A program made the position numbers and the translations under genes. From positions 11,278,183-11,342,182 of the forward strand of contig OY987238.1 in the NCBI GenBank assembly GCA_963920705.1: a stretch of DNA of 64,000 bases. Direction: 5' to 3'. The notes under the pieces were generated by a model. The model saw only the letters and a list, made by a program, of their open reading frames with translations, ran no database searches and had not been told where the DNA came from. This document shows positions 11,594 through 22,858 of the stretch, piece after piece. This DNA is from Odiellus spinosus. Its lineage: Eukaryota; Arthropoda; Arachnida; Opiliones; Phalangiidae. The stretch's first letter is position 1. Every line of letters starts with the position of its first letter.

Positions 11594-12245
11594 AACGAAA
11601 TGGAATGGAATATTTCAAGGAAATGGAATGAAAAATTTCAAGGAAATGGAATGAAAAATTTCAAGGAAATGGAATGAAAAATTTCAAGGAAATGGAATGA
11701 AAAATTTCAAGGAAATGGAATGAAAAATTTCAAGGAAATGGAATGAAAAATTTCAAGGAAATGGAATGAAAAATTTCAAGGAAATGGAATGAAAAATTTC
11801 AAGGAAATGGAATGAAAAATTTCAAGGAAATGGAATGAAAAATTTCAAGGAAATGGAATGAAAAATTTCAAGGAAATGGAATGAAAAATTTCAAGGAAAT
11901 GGAATGAAATAATTTTAACGAAATGGAATGAAATAATTTTAACGAAATGGAATGAAATAATTTTAACGAAATGGAATGAAAAATTTCAAGGAAATGGAAT
12001 GAAAAATTTCAACGAAATGGAATGAAATAATTTTAACGAAATGGAATGAAATCATTTTAACGAAATGGAATTAAATCATTTTAACGAAATGGAATTAAAT
12101 CATTTTAACGAAATGGAATTAAATCATTTTAACGAAATGGAATTAAATCATTTTAACGAAATGGAATTAAATCATTTTAACGAAATGGAATTAAATCATT
12201 TTAACGAAATGGAATTAAATCATTTAACGAAATGGATTTAAATAA
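11594..12245 (+). repeat. 23/24-bp minisatellite with three unit variants, about 27 copies
   Basis: Units share GGAAT...GAAAT. The first block (to about 11905) repeats GGAATGAAAAATTTCAAGG with AAAT (23 bp). A middle block alternates this with GGAATGAAATAATTTTAACG plus AAAT (24 bp). The last block (about 12050-12240) is GGAATTAAATCATTTTAACG plus AAAT. Copies within each block are almost identical, so the array grew by repeated local duplication from at least three founders. Confidence 0.97.
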
Positions 12246-12659
12246 CAACGAAAACGTATAAGTTAGTTAATTAAGGAAATTTGACTCCTCAGTTGAAAAA
12301 CTGTGTACAGTCCGAACAAGACTTTAAGTAGAATGACCAGTTTGTTTTATACAGAAAACAGTGTATAGTAGCGGTCAATAAATGTGGTCAAAAAAATATA
12401 AGGAGATCGTTTAAGGACCCGGCGGGTCAAAAAGAGTGACCGCGCGGTATAAAGATCGAACATAATAGAGACCACCTGTTATAAAATGCCAATTAATTTG
12501 CCATCATAAACCTATTACAAGAAAGCCTTGAAGAGTATCAAAATAAAAACTAGCACGTTCCATATGGTGTGGCTTTAACTTGGCCCTCAGGCCTGGAGAA
12601 GGTAGAGTCGCGGCCTGGGGAAATTTGACGAGAAATATGAGCCCTTCCCCTAAAGTAAA

Positions 12660-13140
12660 AAAGTTTAGGACGCCTACGATAATAAATTTCACACGATAAC
12701 GAGTTCGCAATGATCGATGCCAACGATAATAAATTACCCACGATATCAAGCTCGCAATTATCGATGCCAACGGTAATAAATTATCAACGATAACAAGTTC
12801 GCAATGATCGATGCCTACGATAATAAATTACCCGCGATATAAATTATCGATACCAACGATAATAAATTACCCACAATAACAAGTTCGTAATGATCGACGC
12901 CCAATTTAAACCAATTCCCAAATGATCGAACAGCACAAAAGAAATTCCCAAATAATCGAATAGCACAACAAAAATTTTCCAAATGATCGACACCAACGAT
13001 AACAAATTCCCAAGTGTCGACATCCACGATAACCAATTCCCAAATGATCGAACAGCACGATAAAAAATCCCAACTAATCAACGACCACGATAACAAATTC
13101 CCAATTGATCGCTACCCACGATAACCAATTCCTAAATGAT
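12660..13140 (+). repeat. GATCGA-containing satellite with ~46-bp and ~31-bp units
   Basis: The left part repeats AATGATCGATGCCAACGATA...TAAATTACCC...AAGTTCGC at about 46-bp steps (12711, 12757, 12803). The right part repeats AATTCCCAAATGATCGAAC with AGCACGATAAC at about 31-bp steps (12922, 12953, 12983, 13045, 13107). Units are diverged, so the array is old. Reverse-strand open frames of 63-93 codons here are repeat translations. Confidence 0.85.
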
Positions 13141-13280
13141 GGTTTGGAGGTAAAAAAAAAGTGCCATATGATCGAAACGGAAATTTGACTTTTAGCCCAT
13201 ATTATCACTTTAAAATGTCTCAAACAGTATTTTTTCTTTTAGAGAGTCAAGTCAACTTTAGCCTATAATATATGGATTGA

Positions 13281-13300
13281 AAAAAAAAAAAAAAAAAAAA
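13281..13300 (+). repeat. A-run, 20 bases
   Basis: A simple A tract following TATGGATTG. Similar A or T runs of 17-30 bases occur at about 20959, 22580, 26570, 41023, 42080 and 42852. None is preceded by a recognisable retroposed gene or SINE. Confidence 0.9.
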
Positions 13301-13705
13301 TGACCTGGTATAGCATATTTACCAGAGAGCAAAAAAAATTTCAAACTTTTGGGTTTCTTTAAAAGGGGTATTGAATCGGAAAATTTGTATAAAGCTAGTG
13401 TAGCAAACACTCTCTACATCGACATTGGCCTCGCCCATTCCCCCTACTTAGAAACCAATTTACAAAAAGGAACGTATGGATATGCACGTTCAAGAATTTC
13501 AGAAAACTTCGCCCACCATAAAATCAATATCCTATAGGGAGTAACGCTCCAATACATGTTTTAAATATAAATATATCAAATGTAGATCAATGGGGGTTAC
13601 CTCTCTACACGCTTGCATTCAAAAATAAGCATCTTCTAGATGCATTTACTTCCTGGTACAAAAAAGATTTAAAAAAATTAACACTTGATATAATTACTGC
13701 CATCA

Positions 13706-13966
13706 AAGCTGCGTTCATACTAGGCCTTGGAATCGATTTAAACCTTTTCTAAAAGTTTCGTTTTAGTAGTGTGAGTGGGAAACCGTTTTTTTCGAATAGA
13801 TTTGATTCGATTTCTCGAAACTGCTTCGGGAACCAGTTTCATACCGATTCGGTTTCAACAACCGATAGATGAAGCTACGATAAATCGATTTATAACGATA
13901 ATGCGTGAACACGTGACGCCTAAAACGATTCCTGGTGATTAAGAAATGCTAGTGTGACCGTAGCTT
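13706..13966 (+). mobile_element. Family G MITE, copy G3
   Basis: Forward copy from AAGCTGCGTTCATACTAGG to CTAGTGTGACCGTAGCTT, with CGAAACTGCTTCGGGAACC and TACGATAAATCGATTTATAA. It lacks the TTTACCGTTTCAAATCG block of G1. The right end is followed by TA, which would suit a TA target, but the left side does not confirm this. Confidence 0.85.
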
Positions 13967-14019
13967 TATTGTAGGTTAAATTATTTAATTTATTTTTTCT
14001 AATATTAAATTTTCTGATA

Positions 14020-14335
14020 AATGATATAATCAAATGGATATGTGGTTTATCCGAAGATATTTTTATCCACTATTTGCCGTTAGAGGACGCTTATTGTCCA
14101 GTAGTTAGTCCTAATATTAATGTTCGGAATCAGATAATTGTTATCTTAGAACTGCTATTCAATTTTTCAGATGTATTATTTTCGGATAAATTGTTTGTAC
14201 TATTCGGATAATGTTTAAATGGTTAGGGTTTATCCGACGATAAATATTTGAAGCTTTTATCTTTAAACTCGTGTATTCAAAAGTGCAACGGTCAAGGATA
14301 AGAAAATTAACATCTCTTAGAATTACTCTAAAATA
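14020..14335 (-). mobile_element. Family F-related copy F5 (second subfamily)
   Basis: TTCGGAATCAGATAATTG, TATTATTTTCGGATAAATTG, GTTTATCCGACGATAAATAT, ACTCGTGTATTCAAAAGTG and CAAGGATAAGAAAATTAAC. It matches F6 more closely than F1. No clear termini. Confidence 0.65.
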
Positions 14336-14385
14336 AACAAAATTTCCATTTCTCCCAGTCTTGATACTAAGTTCGTAATAAAATT

Positions 14386-14432
14386 GCAGACGAACCTTTG
14401 TTACAAAGTTTGGAAGGATTGAACAAGCTTGA
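14386..14432 (+). mobile_element. Fragment of the 16009-16341 foldback family
   Basis: GACGAACCTTTGTTACAAAG then TTTGGAAGGATTG matches the inner right arm of the element at 16.0-16.3 kb. Only about 45 bp remain. Confidence 0.55.
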
Positions 14433-14857
14433 AATAATACATGCTTATATAATAAATGATGAAAAGAATATTAAAAGGTCGTCTGAAAAAGGGTCACGCC
14501 CATAGACACAACATAACCGAAAATACAAAATAAATAATATAGACATACTCCAAATGTCATAATCTGAATCATATTACGGAATGTCGGAATGAGGTCATAC
14601 GAGGAACGGTCACGTTTACACAAGTTCCTTCGTTACATTACGAAAGAACTAATACCAGAAGTATATAAGTACAATCTAAGGTCTATCACTTTATTACATG
14701 AAAGTAAACAACGTAAAGGTCCTTGCAAGCCTCAGATAGGATGAACAAGTCAAATAAAATATGGTTAATCTGGTACTAAAGGTTTAAACCGGGTTTTCAC
14801 TAAACTAATTTTTTATAAACCAAAATTAAATTGATACGTAATATAGTTATTCTGTTA

Positions 14858-15430
14858 TCGATTTTTCATGAACTCCAGATGAAAATTGAGTAGAATTTTC
14901 GACAAAGATTGTTAAAAAACGATTTAAAATTACCTCAACAGTAAAAATACATATTTTATAATCGCTATTTTCCTAAATTTAAAAAATAAAAATTCTCAGC
15001 AACTCTACGTCATCACTACATGGTCGCGTGGTTATTGTAGAGCCAGAAGCCGATGAAACCCTCCTTTGAAGTCTACTACAATGTTCCATATAGCGCTCCT
15101 CTCTGTATGGATAAAATTCCCAATTTTACGAGTTAGAAGGGGTCCTACTTCATCCCCCCTGTCTACGGAAAATTGGAAATTCTCTCTCCACAAACGACGA
15201 CGTTTTTTGGACGAACTCCAAGGCTGCTAGAGATATTCGCTCGACGAGCTCCCGCTCCGAAAACATCTACCGTTAGGAGGCGTACGGATCGCGCCTTTTG
15301 AGAATAACCCATACAGAGAGGGGTAGACAAGACCCGGGAGTAATAGACTTCAAAGGAGGGTTTCATCGGCTTCTGGTAGAGCCTATAGCTGATTCTCGCT
15401 CGTTCTGGGGCACGGTAAGGTCGTTAACGA
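14858..15430 (+). mobile_element. Family C copy C4, split by family B
   Basis: Forward copy from TTTTTCATGAACTCCAGATG through GTTAAAAAACGATTTAAAAT and ACGTCATCACTACATGGTCG. It is interrupted at 15044-15375 by B1 and resumes with GTAGAGCCTATAGCTGATTC and GGTAAGGTCG. Beyond about 15430 the similarity fades. Confidence 0.8.
15044..15375 (-). mobile_element. Family B MITE, copy B1, inserted in a family C element
   Basis: A 332-bp element with ends CAGAAGCCGATGAAACCCTC and the inverse, continuing to about 30 bp. The perfect 7-bp duplication GTAGAGC (15037-15043 and 15376-15382) is part of the family C sequence TATTGTAGAGCCTATAG that it interrupts. Short open frames cross it, but they run from one terminal repeat into the body and shift between copies, so I read it as non-coding. 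Confidence 0.93.
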
Positions 15431-16008
15431 CCATACTATATCCATTTCAGTATAGGTTATTTAGCTGCGTGTCAATCTTAGTGGAAATACAGCTTTATGT
15501 ATATATTATTAAAAAAAATTCGACGCAAAATAATAAAGAAAGTAAATCTCCGAAATATATACATTTATGATTAATATATAACATTAACCACGATACGCAT
15601 CGCTATACCTGAGGGCATATCAAATATTTAACTCGAAATAAGCCTTATATGTTTTTTTTTTCTTCTGAAGGTTAAGTTAAGGTTTATTATACTCATTTTT
15701 TATCCATTACTTTTGGGTTTTGGTGGAGGCACGCAATTTCATAAGGTCTTGCGAATTAAGAAGTTTTCGTGAGAAAAACAAATCCAAGAAGGCTGATATT
15801 TCAAAAAATCCAGAGGTGTGTCGATTAATATTTAAATATAATAAGTTATATTTCTGTAAGGATCAAAATATGGCTATCTAACTTAGTACGGGATTTGAAT
15901 TACTTCGGTTTTACAGAAATTGTAAGAAATGTAAATTTTCTAATCCGCCGTTATTCTTTGAATAAGAGTAACTTGATTATAAATAAACCTTATCCATTAA
16001 ACTATTAT

Positions 16009-16341
16009 CCATTATCAAGAATTCATTCAGGTTCCATAAGAATATGGGAGAGCCGCTATTCAATAACCATCCTCCCAAACTTTGTAGCAAAAGTTCGTCC
16101 GCTTCGAATCGATTTTTCAAGTAAATCGCTCCTGACATCTATTATTAACCCGCGCCACTAACGACCTTGACATAATATTTTGGGCAATAAAAATGGAGCC
16201 GACCGAAAAAAGATCTAAGCGTACAAATGTTGCGAAAATTGCGGACGAACTTTTGTTACAAAGTTTGGGAGGATGGTACCAGAGGCTAAAGCTATGCTCC
16301 CATATTCTTATGGAACCTGAATGGATTCTTGCCATTATTGG
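16009..16341. mobile_element. Foldback element, arms around CATTCAGGTTCCATAAGAAT
   Basis: A 333-bp inverted repeat. The left arm (16015-16105) has AATTCATTCAGGTTCCATA and CATCCTCCCAAACTTTGTAG; the right arm (16237-16335) is its inverse with TTTGTTACAAAGTTTGGGAG. The loop is about 130 bp. A related fragment, GACGAACCTTTGTTACAAAG, lies at about 14390-14430. Open frames of 72 and 88 codons across it come from the symmetry. Confidence 0.8.
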
Positions 16342-16546
16342 TTAAAAATAATGCATATCTCATTCCGAGTTTTATCTTTTAGAAAGGTATCATAAAAATT
16401 AAGTTGAATAAAATTAGGCTTAGTGAAAATTCTAAATCCCCTTCAATTTTTGCATCGACTCTGAAACGTAAGAGTCGCGAATGAAGATTATTTTAATTTA
16501 TCACTTCTGGCGGAAGAGACTTTCGAGTCTCGAATGTTAACAAAAG

Positions 16547-16827
16547 CAAGGAGGATTAGACAAGGAGAAGAAATGTGGGGACGGCGCGGTTCCTACTGCG
16601 TCGGCCTAAACTCCCACTCTGGGAGAACGGGGGTAGAGACGTTTCGTGGTAAAATGTTGTCACGTGGGTAAAACGAATCCTTTATGAGACGCGCTAGCTA
16701 GCGACCACATGACAACAGTTTACCTCGAGAATTTCCTATCCCCCCTTTCCACCCGAGTGGGAGGTTGGCTCTTCTCTCTCTAACTCAACGCAGCCCCACA
16801 TTTCCTCTCCTTGTCTAATCCTCCTTG
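16547..16827 (+). mobile_element. Family A MITE, copy A2 (complete)
   Basis: A 281-bp element with ends CAAGGAGGATTAGACAAGG and the exact inverse, flanked by the perfect 7-bp duplication ACAAAAG (16540-16546 and 16828-16834). It is nearly identical to A3, with about seven differences by eye. The inner inverted pair around TGTTGTCACGTG and CATGACAACAG is retained. Compared with A1 and A4 it lacks about 11 bp and has GAAATGTGGGG rather than GAAAAGT just inside both ends, which marks a second subfamily. Confidence 0.94.
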
Positions 16828-17274
16828 ACAAAAGATAGGAAATGATCGATCATAAAAATTGTGGGACGCTTGAGACAACGATAATACAAAACGTCAAAAT
16901 GGTCGGAGTTTGAATTAAATATTCAATTTAAATATATATGTATTAGAAATAAAATTCGAATTCTATATCAGTGATTTCTTGACGCCCCGGATAAAGCTCA
17001 TGCCACCTTGAGTTTGTAGTAAGTGCAAAGCTACAACGTTCCAAGGTGATATTAAGTCATCAACGCAAGAACTCGCGATAATTAATATAAAAAAAAACTA
17101 TATAAAATTAATTTTCTAAAATTTCAATTCTAATGGTTGAAAAATTGAATTATAAAATAAAGTTTTACGATATTTTGTGACCTCCGTGCGTTTTGATATA
17201 AAATGGGAAGTTAAACTGAGGGAAGATGAAAGTCATTAAAGTTTAGGAAATTATTTCTCATGGCCACGGGGAGT

Positions 17275-17345
17275 TGATAACGTGTCCAAAACTGAAGCGA
17301 ATTGATACGTAATGTTAAATCTATTTGAGACAAAATTAGTCGTTG
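17275..17345 (+). repeat. Dispersed repeat P (three related pieces)
   Basis: AACTGAAGCGAATTGATACG then TAATGTTAAATCTATTTGAG and AAATTAGTCGTTGCTAAC. Related pieces lie at about 42407-42480 (ACGCGGTTTGATACATAATG) and 51528-51580 (GGCGGATTGATATACAATAT). Short; possibly the edge of an unlisted element. Confidence 0.45.
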
Positions 17346-17639
17346 CTAACTGCTGTTAAATACGAATATAGAGAGCGTGGGAAGAGACTAGAGAGAAAGG
17401 AAAAGAGCCCGCGAAGGGTGAAATGAGAGGCGGACGCGAAATTAAGGATAAGAAAGGTGTGTTGTATATGTAGGAGAGAAAGGCACCCCGTGTCCAAAAA
17501 GGAACGAAGTCTGCGAGGAGAGCTGAGCGGGATTTTAAGGCCCTAAAGGTCAAGCCCCATCTACACAAGTATTTAAAGTGGTGTATCATTGTATTATCAC
17601 GAATTCCAATTTCAAATTTTATTTCTTTCAAATTTTATT

Positions 17640-18090
17640 TAGCTTGAATATTTAGCTTAGGTATTTCAATTATTTAGCTTAGATATTTCAATTATTTAGC
17701 TTAGATATTTCAATTATTTAGCTTAGATATTTCAATTATTTAGCTTAGATATTTCAATTATTTAGCTTAAGTATTTCAATTATTTAGCTTAAGGATTTCA
17801 ATTATTTAGCTTAAGGATTTCAATTATTTAGCTTAAGGATTTCAATTATTTAGCTTAAGGATTTCAATTATTTAGCTTAAGGATTTCAATTATTTAGCTT
17901 AAGGATTTCAATTATTTAGCTTAAGGATTTCAATTATTTAGCTTAAGGATTTCAATTATTTAGCTTAAGGATTTCAATTATTTAGCTTAAGGATTTCAAT
18001 TATTTAGCTTAAGGATTTCAATTATTTAGCTTAAGGATTTCAATTATTTAGCTTAAGGATTTCAATTATTTAGCTTAAGGATTTCAATAT
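17640..18090 (+). repeat. 22-bp minisatellite, about 20 copies
   Basis: Unit ATTTAGCTTAAGGATTTCAA plus TT. The left edge has older variants (TTAGGTATTT once, TTAGATATTT four times, TTAAGTATTT once), and the remaining units (about 14) are identical TTAAGGATTT. The left part therefore looks ancestral and the right part recently homogenised. Confidence 0.97.
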
Positions 18091-18688
18091 TCAACTAATG
18101 GATTGAGAAGATTTTTTAAAAATTTAAAGATTTGTTCGGGATTTGAAATATTTGAAGATTTAACTTCTTCAACTGTGTGAGATTTGTAGGAATTTGTCAA
18201 TCGCGTATATATTTAACTAGCTTCCGTCAACGTTATTTTCTCTGTAAGGCGTGTGAATAGTTCTTTATATTAAGGCAGGTGAAATATATCGCCCAATTTT
18301 CGTATTTCCGACATCGAAGGATTTAAAAGCGATTGGCTCGTAATTTTCCCCCCTCGTATCTCGTGTCGACTCGTGCTTGGCTCTACGCTCTTTTACCACG
18401 AGGCGATCAATAAGGAGACTGAGCGTGAGGCGCGCGTGACATCCCACCGCCTTCTCGCGAGGTACGAACCTGGTACAAGTAATTCCAGATGTATGCCTAG
18501 TTAGGACTACAGACCGTACCAAGAAATGCTCAAAAGAACTCAATAAAAAAATAATAAAAACTATTTTCTGCAAAGAAACTTTCTTTATAATATATATATA
18601 AAAAACCTTCAACTCAATACCCTACTTTATGACCAGGGTAATATATAAGTGATATTCTTAGGAAAGTATGAATATTATTTGATGTATT

Positions 18689-18955
18689 GTCCTGGTCGAT
18701 TTGCCGGAAATGGGCGCTTGTCTCATAGCCGCGCCGCCATCTTTTTGTAGTAACAGGCTGCCAGACTATTTCTAATTTTATTTCCCACAAACCAAATTCA
18801 AATTGTTAGTCTGTCCTTCTCCACTAGAACAGATCACTAGAGCAGACGAAAATTTCACACTACAAAAAGATGGCGGACGATCACGTGACAAAAGTTTTCC
18901 CGCCAAAATTTTTACGAGGGTCTCTAGACTTCCGGTTTTGGAAATCGACCAGGAC
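18689..18955. mobile_element. Foldback element with GTCCTGGTCGAT ends and TATT flanks
   Basis: A 267-bp element. Outer ends are GTCCTGGTCGAT and ATCGACCAGGAC. A second inverted pair inside is CGCCATCTTTTTGTAGT against ACTACAAAAAGATGGCG. The 4-bp flank TATT appears on both sides (18685-18688 and 18956-18959). It contains TTTCCCGCCAAAA. Single copy in this window; superfamily not assigned. Confidence 0.82.
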
Positions 18956-19010
18956 TATTGCTGCTGTTAGACATTAAATATAGGGATAAATATATAATTA
19001 ATCTTCAGCA

Positions 19011-19440
19011 TGATTTAAGTTCTGCCACAGATATCTCACGAGTTCGAGATAGAATTTGAGTAACATTTTCATAAAGATCGTTAAAAAACGATTCAAAATA
19101 TATATAGATATGTAATAGAAAAAATTACAGTGCCATTAAAAATATAAATTTTATAATCGCCATTTTCGAAATTTTTAAAATAAAAATTCACCTCAATACT
19201 ACGTCATCACTATATGTGATTTCGCTATTGTTGGGTATAGCAGTTGATTCTCGTGCGTTCTGGCACGTGATAAGGTTGATTTCGCGCTGTCTTTCTCGTA
19301 AAAGTACTTAAAACCATAAAGTCCGACCTTAATTGTATTCCAGAAATAAACTACGTCATATATTGGAAAGAATATATATTTTAGATATTTTCATTTTGAA
19401 AGAACGCTTCGCTTCAACCCAGAGGGATAAAATTATAAAT
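19011..19440 (+). mobile_element. Family C MITE, near full-length reference copy
   Basis: About 430 bp and the best whole example of the commonest repeat here. Ordered landmarks are: a left end related to TTAAAGTGAGGCTGTCAC (here decayed), CGTTAAAAAACGATTCA, a stretch matching CGCCATTTTCGAAATTTTT, TACGTCATCACTAT, GCGTTCTGGCACGTGATAAG, GTAAAAGTACTTAA, TAAACTACGTCATATAT, and a right end near CAACCCAGAGGGATAAAATT. No coding frame. I could not define a target duplication or clear terminal inverted repeats, so its superfamily is unknown. It may be a non-autonomous DNA element or another short interspersed repeat. Confidence 0.8.
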
Positions 19441-20834
19441 ATAATATATAATAAACACAAAGAAATTAAAAGTATAGTGTAGCAGGGTTATAGAAGAATA
19501 TGGAATTAATTTATAAGACTTGAAACCATACACTATATTAATAATATAATCAGGATAAACTCTAATGCGAAAATTTAAACGTCGATACATGTACATTATT
19601 TTAATTTTCAAGATAGCCTTAACTTTCAAACTACGCAGCCAACATTTTGGCGCATTAATATACAAGTTAAAACAACGTAGCGAATAAAATAGTATCTGGT
19701 GAACGGGGTATAAACCTAAAGTATTTAAATACCAGGAGATTAAAACGAAACGCCACCAGTAATTTAATAGTCTCGAGAAATTTGACCTTTGAAAATTCTG
19801 CCTGAAATTAATAGTCCTAATCGGTTTTAGTTTTCAGTGGGATGAAATACGCGTTAATCTTCTATTACTAAGAAACGGTATCAAAGAGATACGCGTAATT
19901 TTGGGTAATTATAGCTTTGTAGGCGTTGCAAACTCTAATTGGTTGTGATTATAGCTTGGACCAGGGAGGGGGGCATCAAAGGGAAAATGGGTGATTTTAA
20001 GCCGCCAAAACCACGGAAATCTCTGGTCGTAGAGTTAATATTTGTGAATTAGCTATAAAGGGGGAGGGAAGCTCTGAAGTCCCGTGACTACGTAACAAGG
20101 TTCCTCGCGAGGGATCGTAATTAATTCGAGGGCGCGACAAGCTTCGCTAATTAGCAATTAATTCAAACGCGTATCATAAACCCCCTATTTACTCGTTCCA
20201 CATTTTAGTCTGGCTCTTAATTTCCAATGACCAACTGGGACCAACAGAAACGGGGGATAAAATCCTGATTAGACGAAAGCATTCATCGTTTTCTCTTAAA
20301 GGGAAAATGTAACTAATTTAATTACCTTTAAAGTATAATTATCAATTAGATTCGTAAACTGTTCATTGAAAGCTTCAATTTGAACCAAATTACACGAAAA
20401 TCGGATGATAAATAAGGGAGTTACGTGATTTTGAATTTATTCGTGACGCAAAATTAATTTGGGAGATTTGTTTTCAATATCAAATAGCTGAGTATAGTGG
20501 GACTTGAAATTATGTAAATTTCTCACTGAGAGTTTAAAAAAATAGCTAAAATTAAACCAAAACCGGAAGACAAGGAAATGAATTAGTAATTTTAAAACTA
20601 TTTTTGGGACGAAACATAATTTGGAATTTTCGCGATACAACATCAGAAAATTTTAAAATTATCTTTTTAAACTAATAACTACATCTTTGCACAAAGGATC
20701 TTTATAGCTGATCCCAAAATTTTACAATCTGACCTTCCCAAAACGGTTCAAAACAGTGTCAAAGTCTCTGGTGTCAATTTCTAATCAAAATTAATTAGAC
20801 AAATTACACCAAAACCGGACGATAAATAATAAAC

Positions 20835-21103
20835 TTAAAGGGAATTTTTGAGATGAAAATAGAAGAGCTTTTGAATTTATTTTCGGAATCACCATGCCTA
20901 AATTTTTTCCACAATTTTTAGATTTAAAAATTTATTTCTGAAGTTTGGTAAAATTTGAAAAAAAAAAAAAAAAAAATTAAATAAAATAAAAATGTAAATT
21001 CGGACCAATCCTCTTATTTCAGCCTTCAACAGCGCTTGTAATGTCCTAACATTAAAAGAATAGGCCGGCGTTTGACTCCAAAAGTCTTATGCATCAAACG
21101 GCG
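20835..21103. mobile_element. Family E copy E2 (one arm plus tip hairpin)
   Basis: TTAAAGGGAATTTTTGAGAT, GAGCTTTTGAATTTATTTTC, a 19-base A-run at about 20959-20977, AATTCGGACCAATCCTCTTA and CAACAGCGCTTGTAATGTCC. The tip GCCGGCGTTTGACTCC faces GCATCAAACGGCGG. The second arm is absent. Confidence 0.78.
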
Positions 21104-22029
21104 GGATATTATTTTGGAATTTTCGAGTAAATATCAGAGAGTTTTTGATTAGTGTTGAGACTTGAACTTTTACGTTTCTCGGTTTGAAAAAAGAAAAAAC
21201 ATTTCTAGCTAATGACTAATTGAATTTTCAAAGCACGCTTCCCAGTATGGCTCTGTGATGTTATCGAAGTTTCGAAGTTCACTCAGAATACGAGGTTTTG
21301 CTAATTTGACAATGTTTTGTTTACTCGAGGCTCTTGGACAAAAATTTCCGAACTCAAGTACAAATTGGATATTTTAGGGAAAATTGGATGGATATAACAC
21401 AAGCTATCTTCAAAACAAACAGTGTATTTATATAAAATAAACTCTATTGGACCTTAGAATTTGAATGAAAAGGAACAAGAATTTATAAGAGTTGCTAGGA
21501 ATAGTTTGGAAATGGAGAAAGAATCCAGAAAAACCTTTTTTTTTATCGATTTAAGGATGATAAGCAGCAAATTTATTTAATCAAAATTCATTGAAATGGG
21601 TGGAATATGGTCTAAAAAGTGTATATAGAAAATTTAACTGAAAAATATTCAACAGTTTTCTCGTAAAGAGGATAAGAAACTTGCGTTTTGTTTTTCGAGA
21701 AGAGAAATTTGAATTTCCAGAAAATGGGAAATTTTCTTCCTGTTTCTAGTTCCTATACCAGAATTGTGGCTAAAAAATCATTTTCTTTCGATACTGAAGA
21801 CTATTTTACACATATATTAGGCCCTAGATATGTTATGAATATATTAAACAATATAAATTTGACATTACTTTGGTATTAGTGTTTAAAGTAAATATTCTTA
21901 ACATATCAGCATCACCCAAAACTTTGATGATATGTGGCTGAAACATTTCTACAGGCGTAGGTAGAAAATACATTGGAAAGTTTCAGCCTATAAGGTAGCT
22001 TCATTCTTAACACCGAAGGGGCTAGGAAA

Positions 22030-22205
22030 TCATTTTTTAAAAAAAGAACAGCTTTTTAAATTATTTTCAGAATCTGCGCATGAAATTAAGATTATTTAAG
22101 AATATTTCGACATTTTTAGTCGACATTTTATTGCTTTTATTTAAATTCTCAAGTTGAGTTAGGTTCAAATTTCAGAGAGTGATAAATGCGAACCAATCAT
22201 ATTAT
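22030..22205. mobile_element. Family E fragment E3 (decayed)
   Basis: AACAGCTTTTTAAATTATTT, CAGAATCTGCGCATGAAAT and GATAAATGCGAACCAATCAT match one family E arm. The tip and second arm are missing. Confidence 0.6.
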
Positions 22206-22858
22206 TTTAAAAAATTAAAAAAAACTCCATTTTGCCAGAATAAAAAACTACGAACTTTACTTGGAAAATAAGACCAGATAATCGGTCTGAAATTGTGATT
22301 ACAACACCTGATGCTAAATTTTCTCCCACCTTTATTTTTCATTAACTGAAAAGGTATATAACCTCCCTATCTAACTCCGAGTAAACAAATCAGAGATAAT
22401 GGGGGATAATTTAGAAAACTGTAATATTCAAAAGAGGAAAATTCTGCGGATCCAATTTTATCTCTATGATACTTTGATTCAATGAAATATTAGAAATATT
22501 TGGCAGAATAGTTTCATATTCGATGCAAAGTAAGAGTGAATAAGGCAGAAACGCGATATGGCTGGCCCTCGGAGAAGAAAAAAAAAAAAAAAAAAATAGT
22601 AGAAAACGTTTTAAAGTAATCAAATATGTAAAGCGTAGGCCGCTTTCTTCTTTGCAGAGTATCTCAAATCTCGCGAGTCCAAAAATTTATCACGCAAGTT
22701 ATAGAGGTAGCCAAGGCTTAGCTTAAAGAGTGTTTTCATGAAAAATATCCATTGGAAAATTTCTGTTATTTACTTCTTTAATTAAAAACACGTTAAATTA
22801 TATGGCCACCACTTTTTTAAAGGTCTTTAGATAAGTATTGTTAACTTTTTCATACTAT

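Larger units (their letters stand above)
12246..14857. other. Remainder of 12246-14857: no gene seen
   Basis: Between the minisatellite, the GATCGA satellite, G3 and F5 lie unique stretches at 12246-12659, 13141-13705 and 14433-14857. A 62-codon frame at 13349-13537 starts on TTG and is not recognised. Confidence 0.6.
15431..18684. other. Remainder of 15431-18684: no gene seen
   Basis: Unique sequence apart from listed repeats. The GC-richer part at 18340-18500 gives a 115-codon reverse frame (18265-18612) with a hydrophobic N-terminus (KVFYIYIIKKVSLQKIVFII) and a basic remainder; no domain is recognised and I do not call it a gene. Confidence 0.55.
19441..22851. other. Remainder of 19441-22851: no gene seen
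   Basis: Apart from E2 and E3, this is unique AT-rich sequence. At 20296-20333 TTAAAGGGAAAATGTAACTA runs into TTACCTTTAA, resembling the two outer ends of family D joined with the body lost. AGGTAGCCAAGGCTTAGCTT (about 22706) recurs at about 51075. Confidence 0.55.

Noticed and set aside
12504-13096. Reverse frames of 63-93 codons with repeated ValIleValGly-like words
   Set aside because: They follow the GATCGA satellite units in several frames at once.
13281-13300. Poly-A tail of a retroposed gene or SINE
   Set aside because: No exon-like or RNA-derived sequence precedes this or the other A-runs, and no direct repeats flank them.
18440-18490. GGTTCGTACC (reverse strand) as a B-box of a tRNA gene
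   Set aside because: Flanking bases do not form the T-stem, and no A-box lies upstream at the expected spacing.
18265-18612. 115-codon reverse frame with a hydrophobic start
   Set aside because: No recognised domain, it starts in low-complexity AT sequence, and its second half lies in a GC-rich patch where stops are scarce.
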